From a virus, in the IMG/VR virus record IMGVR_UViG_3300013126_000049, positions 1 through 49,662 of that record: a stretch of DNA of 49,662 nucleotides; one strand, written 5' to 3'. This document shows, piece by piece, positions 20,965 to 27,905 of the stretch. The translations under genes and the position numbers were made by a program. Numbering within the stretch: the stretch's first letter is position 1; each line of letters begins with the position of its first letter. Under the pieces are notes generated by a model. The model had not been told where the DNA came from. It saw only the letters and a program-made list of their open reading frames with translations, and ran no database searches.

Positions 20965-21231
20965 ATGATGATTAACCAAGAAGAACGAATCGTGACCGAC
21001 CCTCCCGCTCGGCTACTCAAAGCGGTGTTGGAGCGGGCGGTGTTGGACATAACGGAACCTAACCAGTATGTGACTGATGAGGATGTTTATACAGCCAAGA
21101 AGCTCATCAGCAGTTGCGTATTGGATGAAATGATCGAGAGCAGTGACCTTGATCTGTGTGCCAGCGTGGTGCGAACCAAGCTCCGCATACCCAGAGACAA
21201 GGTGGCTGACAAAGATTACGGGGATGCATGA
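20965..21231 (+). CDS. Hypothetical protein, first of an eight-gene coupled array
   Basis: 88 residues from ATG 20965. Helical: RLLKAVLERAVLDITEPNQY then DEDVYTAKKLISSCVLDEMI with two later Cys. This AVLERAVLD...AKKWI style occurs in many phage small proteins, possibly interacting with replication or transcription machinery. It overlaps the next gene by ATGA. Confidence 0.65.
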   Translation: MMINQEERIVTDPPARLLKAVLERAVLDITEPNQYVTDEDVYTAKKLISSCVLDEMIESSDLDLCASVVRTKLRIPRDKVADKDYGDA

Positions 21232-21422
21232 AGAAGCGTTTCAAAAACGCCTACGAATACATTCATAGCTTGCCCGAGGAGGAGCAGGAATATGTCTGGC
21301 AGGACTGGCTCAACAGCTCCACAGATGAAATATTGACTTGCCTGTTCCACTATATGCCTGCCAGTGTTATCCGAAAGGATATCATGGAACTTCGCAGGGA
21401 AGAAAAGGAGATGCAAAGATGA
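21228..21422 (+). CDS. Small hypothetical protein
   Basis: 64 residues, acidic and helical, with Trp and Tyr residues (PEEEQEYVWQDWLNS). Coupled by ATGA on both sides. Confidence 0.65.
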   Translation: MKKRFKNAYEYIHSLPEEEQEYVWQDWLNSSTDEILTCLFHYMPASVIRKDIMELRREEKEMQR

Positions 21423-21604
21423 AATACGGAAACGAGGAACCTGCCCTTATCATGAAATTGCATGGCAAATGGATCATGACCCGACTCAACAGTGTCAATG
21501 GGGTTATCACCAGCAAACACAAAACCCTCAAGGAAGCCAAATCCAAGGCAACCGAACTGGGATACAAATATGAAGTGGGCAAGGGAGCGTGGCAGATTAT
21601 ATGA
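21419..21604 (+). CDS. Small basic hypothetical protein
   Basis: 61 residues from ATG 21419, which overlaps the upstream stop. KHGKW-type beta-hairpins and a helix (TLKEAKSKATELGYK) resemble small DRBM-like or AP2-like folds, but the match is weak. Its stop overlaps the next start (ATGA). Confidence 0.6.
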   Translation: MKYGNEEPALIMKLHGKWIMTRLNSVNGVITSKHKTLKEAKSKATELGYKYEVGKGAWQII

Positions 21605-21768
21605 AAATAAATTATAAAAAAGAACTGGAGCGGTGTGTGGAACTGCTGGGCCAAATGATGTGCCAAGCAGACGAGGATACCCCTTATGATTGTCGCACCC
21701 GACACTTTGAGGATACCCTCATGGAAAGCCACGAATACATCACCCACGCAAAGGAGATACTAAAATGA
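21601..21768 (+). CDS. Small helical protein
   Basis: 55 residues (ELERCVELLGQMMCQ...HFEDTLMESHEYITHAKEIL). Two helices with Cys and His residues. ATGA overlaps on both sides. Confidence 0.6.
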   Translation: MKINYKKELERCVELLGQMMCQADEDTPYDCRTRHFEDTLMESHEYITHAKEILK

Positions 21769-21929
21769 AGAAATACCTTGTATCATTCAAGGATACCATT
21801 GAAGCAAACAGCGAAGAGGATGCCTACGACAAACTACTCGCATATCTTGGAGACTGTGTTCGTTTTCAAGATGTGGTGGCATTTGACTTCGAGGAACAGA
21901 AGGAACCAAAAGGTTCCTACCATATGTGA
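21765..21929 (+). CDS. Small alpha/beta hypothetical protein
   Basis: 54 residues (KKYLVSFKDTIEANSEEDAY...). A strand followed by a helix and another strand resembles the small DpnD/PcfM-like pattern in which a YxVxF strand precedes ANSEEEA. The assignment is tentative. Coupled by ATGA upstream; eight bases to the next gene. Confidence 0.6.
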   Translation: MKKYLVSFKDTIEANSEEDAYDKLLAYLGDCVRFQDVVAFDFEEQKEPKGSYHM

Positions 21930-21937
21930 GGAGGAAC

Positions 21938-22135
21938 ATGAGAATAGTTAATTATGTTTCGGTATTAAGGTTCGAGGTGCAAACCCCAATCGGCAGGTTT
22001 GATGCCATACCCCCAGACTATCTGTTGGATCTGGTGCAGAAAAGGATTGACTATCTGCGAAAACATCCCGAGGATGCAGCCGAAGCATTTGGTTATGAAG
22101 ACAGCTACACCGAAGAAATGGAGGAGGTAAAATGA
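21938..22135 (+). CDS. Small hypothetical protein
   Basis: 65 residues from ATG 21938, chosen because GAGGAGGA sits just before it; an upstream ATG at 21926 would place that ribosome-binding site inside the gene. Acidic, helical C-terminus. ATGA to the next gene. Confidence 0.6.
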   Translation: MRIVNYVSVLRFEVQTPIGRFDAIPPDYLLDLVQKRIDYLRKHPEDAAEAFGYEDSYTEEMEEVK

Positions 22136-22371
22136 GAATCAACAACAAAACCACAAACGCAAAGATGTTCGCTTATGATGGATGCCACAAGATCTATCTG
22201 ATTGAAAGTGAACAACAATTAAGCGAAGCTCGTGCCAATGAATACAGCATATATCCCATATCCCAACTGCAACGAACCTACGAGGACAGCTGCGACCTTC
22301 GGTTCATCAACGACTGGGGACTGAGCAAGAACTATGTTCAGCAGTTTCAAAATGCGGAGTTCAGCCAATGA
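22132..22371 (+). CDS. Small hypothetical protein
   Basis: 79 residues. A beta-rich start (MFAYDGCHKIYLIESEQQL) leads to helices. It is coupled by ATGA at both ends within the array. The function is unknown. Confidence 0.6.
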   Translation: MRINNKTTNAKMFAYDGCHKIYLIESEQQLSEARANEYSIYPISQLQRTYEDSCDLRFINDWGLSKNYVQQFQNAEFSQ

Positions 22372-22619
22372 AAATCAAAAGCTACAGCACATTTGAAAAG
22401 AAATACATTCCCATTGAAAACAAAGATGGAGATATCCTTTATGAAACCTATGGAAAGGATGTGACAAAAGTATTGGATACTCCAGTGGATCATGTTTGGA
22501 CAATCGTGGACTGCGATGGCAAGCTGGTCATCACCGCAGGTTATCACATCGTCAACAGGATGAACTACATGATCACAATGAAGCCATGGAAAAACAATGC
22601 GGAGTGTTACCGATACTGA
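22368..22619 (+). CDS. Small beta-rich hypothetical protein
   Basis: 83 residues, last gene of the array. DHVWTIVDCDGKLVITAGYHIVNRMNY is typical of small phage proteins of the 'WTxVDxDGxxxixaGxhxVNR' kind that I have seen repeatedly without function. It is followed by intergenic element C. Confidence 0.65.
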   Translation: MKIKSYSTFEKKYIPIENKDGDILYETYGKDVTKVLDTPVDHVWTIVDCDGKLVITAGYHIVNRMNYMITMKPWKNNAECYRY

Positions 22620-22640
22620 ATAGGGAATGTGTCGAAATAA

Positions 22641-22696
22641 TTTCCGGTCGGACCAAAAATTCAACTATCCGGTCTATTAGACAAACCTTCCCAGGG
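22641..22696 (+). repeat. Intergenic element copy C (TCTATTAGA)
   Basis: GGACCAAAAATTCAACTATCC is identical to copy B. It is followed by GG and TCTATTAGA (22673-22681), then six bases and TTCCCAGGG. It lies in the convergent gap between the small-gene array and a minus-strand gene, so here it cannot be a promoter for an adjacent plus-strand start. Confidence 0.6.
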
Positions 22697-22707
22697 AAAG
22701 CGTATTT

Positions 22708-22923
22708 TTAAAATATAAAATCTTCTGGGCCGTTGGGCGGATAATGTTTATTATCAAAGTCTCTTAAGAATCTGTCAATATTATCCATTTCTTCTTGGGT
22801 AATATCATCATCTTTATCGCCTTTGTTCACATCCATGCCACCATACTTACTCAGATAGTATTCGTTTATCTGTTCTTGCGGAATGTCATCCGGATCGGGC
22901 AGGTCATAAGGATAGTGGGGCAT
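22708..22923 (-). CDS. Acidic hypothetical protein
   Basis: 71 residues, very acidic and Asp/Pro-rich (MPHYPYDLPDPDDIPQEQIN...). No domain recognised. Its promoter ends six bases before the ATG. It is one of only two minus-strand genes in this part of the window. Confidence 0.65.
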   Translation of the reverse strand: MPHYPYDLPDPDDIPQEQINEYYLSKYGGMDVNKGDKDDDITQEEMDNIDRFLRDFDNKHYPPNGPEDFIF

Positions 22924-22929
22924 CTGCCA

Positions 22930-22957
22930 ATATTAACCCTGCCCCCCAACGAATCAA
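22930..22957 (-). promoter_or_regulatory. Promoter of the 22923 minus-strand gene (leaderless type)
   Basis: On the minus strand TTGATT (22952-22957), 16 bp and TAATAT (22930-22935), then six bases to the ATG. Predicted start point is the A of the ATG. Confidence 0.6.
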
Positions 22958-23074
22958 TTATTCTTTGCTAAATTTTTCGTGTTCGGCTCGGTTCATGGCC
23001 ACACCAAATGCCACGCTCACAAAAGCACTGACCAGATAACCCACCAAAACATATCCGATTATGCTTGCTATCAT
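22958..23074 (-). CDS. Single-span membrane mini-protein
   Basis: 38 residues (MIASIIGYVLVGYLVSAFVS then VAFGVAMNRAEHEKFSKE). One transmembrane helix followed by a charged tail. It lies immediately upstream of the acidic gene's promoter. Confidence 0.5.
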   Translation of the reverse strand: MIASIIGYVLVGYLVSAFVSVAFGVAMNRAEHEKFSKE

Positions 23075-23392
23075 TTTAAATTATTTATCCTTTCCCGTTA
23101 ATTATTTTGCAAGGAACGGTATTAATGCCGAGGCACCATACCTTTTCAGCAACCGCAAACAGTATCTGCCCTGCACGTTTGGTTATAAAGGAACTTTAAA
23201 AAAAGATCAAGCAAAAAAATTTCTTATTATATGCTTGACATTTTGAAAAGAATTGATCCACCAAAAAAAGATTTTGATAAAAATGTCTTGCAATTATTTT
23301 CAAAATCCACTACACCAGTTTGCGTGAGAGGGAAGAACCAAGAAGTCGAGTGACAGAAGGTTCAGCCCATCACCCCTAACAAGGAGATAAAC
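23075..23392 (+). promoter_or_regulatory. Gene-free region with tandem promoter-like signals and a leader
   Basis: No convincing gene in 318 bases. TTGACATTTTGAAAAGAATT (23235-23254) matches the promoter family of the following genes but lacks a good -10. About 60 bp downstream TTGCAA-N17-TACACC (about 23294-23322) is a second candidate. Unlike most promoters here it would give a leader of about 65 bases, ending in AAGGAGATAAAC before ATG 23393. Confidence 0.45.
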
Positions 23393-23638
23393 ATGCAAGT
23401 CAAATTGAGTATTGAAAAGGGAAGCATCAAGATGCCATCCCGCAAAAAGAATAACCCTGTTCGCAAGATTCTTGGTCGTATGGGAATCGGTGATCGTGTG
23501 ATGTTCCCCGCCAAGTATTATGCCCGAATCGTTCCGCTGGTATATCACTACGGACGGGTGCTGGGCGTGAAAGTGCGTATCCGCCGACTGAACGACAGCA
23601 CCTATGCGTTCTGGCGTGTGGTGGGAGAACTTCTCTAG
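23393..23638 (+). CDS. Basic small protein with strong ribosome-binding site
   Basis: 81 residues, Arg/Lys-rich (MPSRKKNNPVRKILGRMGIG...VKVRIRRLND). AAGGAG seven bases before the ATG is among the best Shine-Dalgarno sites in the window. A second ATG at residue 14 is possible. Nucleic-acid binding is likely from composition. It is followed by a terminator, so it is a single-gene unit. Confidence 0.7.
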   Translation: MQVKLSIEKGSIKMPSRKKNNPVRKILGRMGIGDRVMFPAKYYARIVPLVYHYGRVLGVKVRIRRLNDSTYAFWRVVGELL

Positions 23639-23649
23639 TTAGGGGAAGC

Positions 23650-23679
23650 AAAAGGGGGGAGGATACTAACCCTTTTTTG
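23650..23679 (+). terminator. Rho-independent terminator
   Basis: AAAAGGG and CCCTTTT arms around GGGAGGATACTAA, then a T-run (23673-23678). The stem-loop centre GGGGGGAGGAWACTAACCC is repeated almost exactly in the terminator at 31524-31554. Confidence 0.7.
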
Positions 23680-23681
23680 TA

Positions 23682-23710
23682 TTGACATTTATATTAAAAT
23701 TATCTAGGAG
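23682..23710 (+). promoter_or_regulatory. Promoter of the 23717 gene (leaderless type)
   Basis: TTGACA, 17 bp and TAGGAG, then six bases to ATG. The -10 overlaps an AGGAGGG stretch that could instead be a ribosome-binding site for read-through RNA; the two readings are alternatives. Confidence 0.5.
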
Positions 23711-23716
23711 GGTTAT

Positions 23717-24091
23717 ATGGCAAGAGGCAGAAAAACAGAAGCAGAGAATGGTGATTTCCGCAACGAACTTTTCAAGACATTGGAGATGTTCAAAATCACC
23801 AAACTGGTCGTTCATTACAGCGGAAGCGGAGATAGCGGTCAGACCGATGATGTGACCACCGAGCCATCTGGTCGAAGCGAGCTTTTGGATGAAACAATGG
23901 AGAGTGGCAAAAGCATACGGGATGCGGTGGACGAGTTTGCGTGGGAAGAGATTGAAAATCACGAAGGAGGATTCTACAACAACGAGGGTGGATATGGTGA
24001 AATCATATTTGATGTGAAGGATAAAACCATCACAATGGCACACAACAATTATATCCAAGAAACCCAATACGAGGAATACGATTTAACTTAA
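23717..24091 (+). CDS. Hypothetical protein of the DUF6878-like type
   Basis: 124 residues. KLVVHYSGSGDSGQTDDV (about 35-52) and GEIIFDVKDKTITMAHN (about 95-111) form the paired motif 'v-v-x-x-x-G-x-G-D-S-G-q' and 'G-x-i-x-F-D-v-x-x-x-x-I-x-x-x-H-N' that I associate with DUF6878. No activity known. The next gene is also a widely distributed plasmid/phage family member. Confidence 0.7.
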   Translation: MARGRKTEAENGDFRNELFKTLEMFKITKLVVHYSGSGDSGQTDDVTTEPSGRSELLDETMESGKSIRDAVDEFAWEEIENHEGGFYNNEGGYGEIIFDVKDKTITMAHNNYIQETQYEEYDLT

Positions 24092-24101
24092 AGGAGAAAC
24101 T

Positions 24102-24452
24102 ATGGCACACCCTTATCATCACAGCGTCAGTAGCGTTCGCAAGTATGGTGGACGAGTGGAGGATTATCAAGCCATCCACGACTGGTTTGATGAAAGCAAA
24201 AAGATGTATGCGGACTTTCGTCATCGTGCTCTGCGTCACCACGCCGAGGGAATCTTTCTTGCCGAGCGTCTTTTCGGCACGACAATCACCAACAGCGATG
24301 GTCGCAAGGTTCCTGTTCGTTTCATCGGGGAACAGCATATATTGGAAGATATGGGACGCATACCCAGCATCCAAGATTGGTTCAGCCATATCAAGCCCGA
24401 ACGCTGGATGGGTCAACCCCCTGTGAAACTGGAAAAAGAGCTGGAAAAATAA
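24102..24452 (+). CDS. Conserved protein of the DUF6915-like type
   Basis: 116 residues with GGAGAAAC before the ATG. MAHPYHHSVSSVRKYGG, HDWFDESKKMYADFRHRALRH and HAEGIFLAERLFGTTITNSDGR are nearly invariant in a family found on plasmids and phages (DUF6915). The His-rich helices suggest metal binding. No function is established. Confidence 0.8.
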   Translation: MAHPYHHSVSSVRKYGGRVEDYQAIHDWFDESKKMYADFRHRALRHHAEGIFLAERLFGTTITNSDGRKVPVRFIGEQHILEDMGRIPSIQDWFSHIKPERWMGQPPVKLEKELEK

Positions 24453-24465
24453 TATAAATATAATC

Positions 24466-24494
24466 TTTACATTTACGAAATAATTCCCTATATC
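24466..24494 (+). promoter_or_regulatory. Promoter of the 24502 gene (leaderless type)
   Basis: TTTACA, 17 bp TTTACGAAATAATTCCC, TATATC, then seven T residues and the ATG. The spacer shares the AAATAATT motif with neighbouring promoters. Confidence 0.6.
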
Positions 24495-24501
24495 TTTTTT
24501 T

Positions 24502-24702
24502 ATGAATGAAACAACTGATGCTCGCAAATTGAAATGGGATGCGGATTGCCAAGCCGTGACAGAGTTTCGGCTTCCGTTCCGGCTGGAGGATGCGTTTGCT
24601 GTTATCGGAGGCAATCTGATTCGCACCTATACCATTGTTAAGTTTTTGGAACGGCAGGGCAAACTTCGCAGGATACGAACCAACACTTACGAAATCATAT
24701 GA
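24502..24702 (+). CDS. Winged-helix-like small protein
   Basis: 66 residues. RLPFRLEDAFAVIGGNLIRTYTIVKFLERQGKLRRI fits a winged helix: helix, turn, recognition helix and wing. It resembles the protein at 30496-30741 in architecture. It is probably a small DNA-binding regulator. ATGA overlap with the next gene. Confidence 0.6.
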   Translation: MNETTDARKLKWDADCQAVTEFRLPFRLEDAFAVIGGNLIRTYTIVKFLERQGKLRRIRTNTYEII

Positions 24703-24851
24703 AAATACTCACCGAACAAACAGGCAACCCAACCCCCATTCGCAGTTGGGATTGGATGGCGTGGCTGGAGGGCAAAGAGGAAGGTTTGGTGGGATTCGGA
24801 AGCACCCAACAAGGGGCGGTGGACGAGTTGTTAACAATGATGGAGGAATAA
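24699..24851 (+). CDS. Small hypothetical protein
   Basis: 50 residues (KILTEQTGNPTPIRSWDWMAW...). The IRSWDW-x-A...G-x-x-x-G-x-G-x-T-x-x-x-A-x-x-x-L pattern is common in small phage genes. Coupled by ATGA to the winged-helix gene. Confidence 0.6.
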   Translation: MKILTEQTGNPTPIRSWDWMAWLEGKEEGLVGFGSTQQGAVDELLTMMEE

Positions 24852-24853
24852 TC

Positions 24854-24882
24854 TTTACATTCTTTACAAAATCATCTAGGAA
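24854..24882 (+). promoter_or_regulatory. Promoter of the 24889 gene (leaderless type)
   Basis: TTTACA, 17 bp TTCTTTACAAAATCATC, TAGGAA, then six bases to the ATG. Nearly the same as the promoter at 31569-31597. Confidence 0.6.
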
Positions 24883-24888
24883 AAACAT

Positions 24889-25536
24889 ATGCCCAACCAT
24901 ACCCCCAACCTTTTAAGCATCGTAGGCGAAAAGAATATTAAGAAGCTATTGCGTCCTTATCTGATGAAAGTGAATCAGTTTGGCGAGAAGGGAAGTGGAC
25001 TGGATTTGAACAAGATTGTGCCAATGCCCAAGCTTATTGAACAAAGCACCAAGTATGGGAATATTAAATACCTAGCCCGCACACGCACACCCCTGCAGGA
25101 AAAGCGGATGCGGGAAAAGCAGGAGATGATGGAAAAGAAATGCTTGGAACTATATGGTGCGAAAAGTTGGTATGATTGGAGTGTGGCGAATTGGGGAACC
25201 AAGTGGAACACCTATGAGAACAGATTCTACCGCATTGATGACGGCGTCGAATGTCTTTATTTTCAAACAGCGTGGGCCCCACCTGAACCGGCCCTGCGGG
25301 AACTGGCTAAGAAACTGGACAAGATTGTTCGGGTCAGTTATATGGATGAAGGATATGCGTTCTTTGGCGTATACCACTTTTATCCTGATGGCGAGGTGGA
25401 GGATGAATGCTATGAAGATCATAAGCTTGTGCCGGATGAACTTTGCGAAGAATTGGGCATCAACACTTATGAGGAGGATAAAGCGGAAAGAGAGGAGGAG
25501 GAAGAAGCTGAAGCTGAACTAGCCCAAAAAGGATAA
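24889..25536 (+). CDS. Api92/YubB-like ferredoxin-fold protein
   Basis: 215 residues. SWYDWSVANWGTKWNTYENRF (about 91-111 in full) followed by ECLYFQTAWAPPEPALRELAKK (about 120-141) is the hallmark of the Api92-like/YubB ferredoxin-like domain found in phages, plasmids and symbionts. The C-terminus is a long Glu-rich tail. The domain's role is unknown. Confidence 0.75.
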   Translation: MPNHTPNLLSIVGEKNIKKLLRPYLMKVNQFGEKGSGLDLNKIVPMPKLIEQSTKYGNIKYLARTRTPLQEKRMREKQEMMEKKCLELYGAKSWYDWSVANWGTKWNTYENRFYRIDDGVECLYFQTAWAPPEPALRELAKKLDKIVRVSYMDEGYAFFGVYHFYPDGEVEDECYEDHKLVPDELCEELGINTYEEDKAEREEEEEAEAELAQKG

Positions 25537-25550
25537 AGCCCATTTTTTTC

Positions 25551-25579
25551 TTTACATTTTGAAAAAAATTTGGTAAAAC
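25551..25579 (+). promoter_or_regulatory. Promoter of the 25588 gene
   Basis: TTTACA, 17 bp TTTTGAAAAAAATTTGG and TAAAAC, followed by AATAAACA and ATG. The same eight-base AATAAACA leader follows the promoter at 26866. Confidence 0.6.
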
Positions 25580-25587
25580 AATAAACA

Positions 25588-25983
25588 ATGAAAAACAAAA
25601 AAATCCGAGCCATACTGATTGATCCTTTTGCCCAAAGTGTGCGGGAGGTGAACACAAGCACAGGCATTGATGCCCTTTACAATATGCTGAATTGCACTTG
25701 CATCACCATCACTTCGCTTGCATTGGATCGCACCCGCTTTGACTTGATACTGGATGATGAAGGACTGCTCAAAGACCCCGAACACCAAAAATACTTCAAG
25801 TGGGGAATCAGTAGCCAACCGTTTGCAGGTATGGCGTTATTGACCAGCACCAACAGCGAAGGCGATACCATCAGCTTGCACAAAAGCATCACGCCCGAAG
25901 CGGTTGAATCTATGGTCAACTGGATCAAACCAAGCCAGCAGGAACTGGAAAAGTGTTTGAACTGGACGATTATGCCCATATGA
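25588..25983 (+). CDS. DUF3846-like protein
   Basis: 131 residues. A start of the type 'I-R-A-I-L-I-D-P-F', then FDLILDDEGLLKDPEHQKYF and a central AGMALLTSTNSEGDTISL strand pair match DUF3846, a small family in phages and mobile elements. Some members neighbour defence or anti-defence genes; no activity is known for this one. Confidence 0.65.
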   Translation: MKNKKIRAILIDPFAQSVREVNTSTGIDALYNMLNCTCITITSLALDRTRFDLILDDEGLLKDPEHQKYFKWGISSQPFAGMALLTSTNSEGDTISLHKSITPEAVESMVNWIKPSQQELEKCLNWTIMPI

Positions 25984-26120
25984 AAAACGACATTCTGGCA
26001 GATTTGGAACAGCGTGTTAAGGATATGGTAGAGGCAGACAAACAATCTGGCGAACACAATAATGCAACCCCCTTGGATTATGTTCGCTGGGCAATCGAGG
26101 AGATTGAAAACAATCCATAA
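25980..26120 (+). CDS. Small helical hypothetical protein
   Basis: 46 residues (KNDILADLEQRVKDMVEADK...DYVRWAIEEIENNP). Acidic, two helices. Coupled by ATGA to the preceding gene. Confidence 0.6.
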   Translation: MKNDILADLEQRVKDMVEADKQSGEHNNATPLDYVRWAIEEIENNP

Positions 26121-26124
26121 CCAT

Positions 26125-26568
26125 ATGAAAAAACTGCTATTCTTAACCATACTATTAACTGGCAACCTACACGCCCAGCTATTCAGCTTTGGGAGCGGTA
26201 GCGGGGTTCCCACCGATACGGCTATGGGAGGATTGTTGGGTATGCTGATTGCTCCTATGGTCAGCAAGGGTAGCGATGCCAAGTTGGTCGGAGCATTGAT
26301 GGGAGCAGCCGCCATGAATGCGGTGGCCACCGCCAACCATAACCATCAGCAAGGAAGTTATGATAAAGTTGTGAATACACAAAATCCATATCAAAGATAT
26401 CAATCGCAGGTGACGCCCGCAGGTGATCGTCCCGCCTTGGGTATTCGACAGGGCAACATGGTAAAGAGTCCGTATAGCCCTTTTCAGTTTGATCCGAGTA
26501 GCATGAAATTGCAACGAGGAGAAGTGTTGTTTGATCCTTTCACTGGGCAACCCATTGTGATTCCGTGA
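26125..26568 (+). CDS. Exported glycine-zipper protein, paralogue 1
   Basis: 147 residues from ATG 26125. The signal peptide MKKLLFLTILLTGNLHAQ leads to a Gly/Ala-rich hydrophobic stretch (MGGLLGMLIAPMVS...LMGAAAMNAVATAN) and then VVNTQNPYQRYQ. The following gene has the same order: signal peptide, QLFS, Gly-rich segment, TQNPY. The two are therefore tandem paralogues. They are probably envelope proteins acting on the host membrane. Coupled by GTGA. Confidence 0.7.
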   Translation: MKKLLFLTILLTGNLHAQLFSFGSGSGVPTDTAMGGLLGMLIAPMVSKGSDAKLVGALMGAAAMNAVATANHNHQQGSYDKVVNTQNPYQRYQSQVTPAGDRPALGIRQGNMVKSPYSPFQFDPSSMKLQRGEVLFDPFTGQPIVIP

Positions 26569-26864
26569 AATATATAAAATATATAATCTTTTGTTTATTA
26601 ACCTTATCCCTGCCCTTGAGGGCGGAAACGCAGTTGTTCAGCCTGGATGGTGAAGCCATCAATGATATAGCCGTGGGCATGATTGTGGGAAGCGTGTGCG
26701 GAGGAGGAGGTGGAATGTGGGCGGTGACTATGGTCGGAGGAGGAGTGTTGGGATATTTGATAGGAGCACCGGACAGGCAAAGCGAGAAAGAGATAAGGAA
26801 CGATCCCAAGAATAACAAGATTGTGGATACCCAGAATCCTTACCGACATTTGAAAAAGAATTGA
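26565..26864 (+). CDS. Exported glycine-zipper protein, paralogue 2 (GTG start)
   Basis: 99 residues from a GTG overlapping the previous stop. The signal peptide KYIKYIIFCLLTLSLPLRA precedes ETQLFSLDG, a Gly-rich membrane segment (GMIVGSVCGGGGGMW..VGGGVLGYLIG) and IVDTQNPYRHL near the end. It is shorter than paralogue 1 but shares the QLFS and TQNPY marks. Confidence 0.7.
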   Translation: MKYIKYIIFCLLTLSLPLRAETQLFSLDGEAINDIAVGMIVGSVCGGGGGMWAVTMVGGGVLGYLIGAPDRQSEKEIRNDPKNNKIVDTQNPYRHLKKN

Positions 26865-26865
26865 A

Positions 26866-26894
26866 TTGACATTTTGAAAAGAATTCCTTATACC
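26866..26894 (+). promoter_or_regulatory. Promoter of the 26903 operon
   Basis: TTGACA, 17 bp TTTTGAAAAGAATTCCT and TATACC, then AATAAACA and ATG. Nearly the same as the promoter at 25551. Confidence 0.65.
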
Positions 26895-26902
26895 AATAAA
26901 CA

Positions 26903-27013
26903 ATGAAAAACAAACTGGATGAACTCATGGACAAGCTGGATAACCCATTATTCGGCACAATCAATCAGATTGATTTGGATGATATGGCAGGAAGATACGA
27001 GGAGGATGAATGA
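26903..27013 (+). CDS. Acidic mini-protein
   Basis: 36 residues (MKNKLDELMDKLDNPLFGTI then acidic end). It is the first gene of a four-gene chain linked by ATGA overlaps. It has a promoter of its own, which supports it despite its size. Confidence 0.6.
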   Translation: MKNKLDELMDKLDNPLFGTINQIDLDDMAGRYEEDE

Positions 27014-27168
27014 AAAGCTACGGCATTTACAGAGAAAACGAAAAGTTAAGCACCTTTGAAATTACGGAAACGCAAGAGCCGATTGATGTGGTGGATGCAA
27101 ATAATTTGCTGAATGCTTATCGAACTGCTTTTAATCAGTTGGGTTACATACTACTGGAGCAGAAATGA
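27010..27168 (+). CDS. Small hypothetical protein
   Basis: 52 residues (KSYGIYRENEKLSTFEITET...), alpha/beta. Coupled by ATGA on both sides. Confidence 0.6.
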   Translation: MKSYGIYRENEKLSTFEITETQEPIDVVDANNLLNAYRTAFNQLGYILLEQK

Positions 27169-27335
27169 GCAAGTTAAGCACCAAGGTGGAAAACATTATG
27201 GAGCAGTTGCGGGATTTGCGAGAGAGCAAACTGAATCCTTGCAGGGGCGAGGATGTGCAAGGGATATGCCCTTGTCATAGTTTTGATTTTATTCTGGACA
27301 AATTGGAACAACTAAAAAAGATTGGAGACAAATGA
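27165..27335 (+). CDS. Small Cys/His-containing protein
   Basis: 56 residues. Two helices flank NPCRGEDVQGICPCHSFDF, whose three Cys and one His could bind zinc. Coupled by ATGA on both sides. Confidence 0.6.
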   Translation: MSKLSTKVENIMEQLRDLRESKLNPCRGEDVQGICPCHSFDFILDKLEQLKKIGDK

Positions 27336-27865
27336 GCACAAGGGGATTTGTTGGATATAAAAAAGATAAAAAGATACGGGGATGGTATAACCATCACGAC
27401 AGCCATCCCACAGGATTGGGTATGGAAGTGTTTGAAAAGTGTTTGCTTCACAATGTGGAAGAACTTAAAAGTTTCTTTGATCGGATTGAATTTGTAAAGA
27501 ATGAAGATGCTTATGGAGCACACAAAGGTGTGTTTGAAATGGATTGGGGCTTTGATCGTCCAGTAATGTTGGATGGGGGCAAGTTTTACAAGGATGGATT
27601 GTTTTGCGAATGGAGCTACATCTTCGACTTTGATCATCGCAGTCTGAAAGTGTATCGGGGTTTTGGCAACACACCCGACAGAGGAAAGAAAGACTGGTGC
27701 TACAAAAGTCACGCCGATGGCAAAGTGTTTTATGTGAACGAGGTGGCCGACTTTGATTTTGAAATGTTTAAGACTTGTTGTCCTTACACGCTGGCATTCA
27801 ACCTGCAAGAATGCATTGAAATCAATGATAAGAAAGGTGAAAGAAATGTTATCAGCCGTTGCTGA
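27332..27865 (+). CDS. Phage protein of the MSTRGFVGYKKDxKxxGWYNHxDS type
   Basis: 177 residues. The N-terminus MSTRGFVGYKKDKKIRGWYN followed by HHDSHPTGLGMEV is like a phage family whose first residues resemble the start of class II amidotransferase (Ntn) folds, but with no nucleophile Cys after Met. Beta-rich, with WSYIFDFDHRSLKVYRGF. The function is unknown. It ends the four-gene chain. Confidence 0.7.
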   Translation: MSTRGFVGYKKDKKIRGWYNHHDSHPTGLGMEVFEKCLLHNVEELKSFFDRIEFVKNEDAYGAHKGVFEMDWGFDRPVMLDGGKFYKDGLFCEWSYIFDFDHRSLKVYRGFGNTPDRGKKDWCYKSHADGKVFYVNEVADFDFEMFKTCCPYTLAFNLQECIEINDKKGERNVISRC

Positions 27866-27871
27866 TTTTGC

Positions 27872-27899
27872 TTTACATTTTGATAATAATTGATAGAAC
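27872..27899 (+). promoter_or_regulatory. Promoter of the 27906 operon (leaderless type)
   Basis: TTTACA, 16 bp TTTTGATAATAATTGA and TAGAAC, then six bases to ATG. It begins seven bases after the previous stop. Confidence 0.6.
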
Positions 27900-27905
27900 A
27901 AAGAT

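Noticed and set aside
23061-23246. A 61-codon plus-strand frame in the 23.1-23.4 kb gap
   Set aside because: No initiation signal, overlaps the minus-strand membrane mini-gene and runs into a promoter; composition is not gene-like.
24030-24626. A 198-codon minus-strand frame across three plus-strand genes
   Set aside because: It crosses a promoter and two recognisable conserved genes; typical shadow composition.
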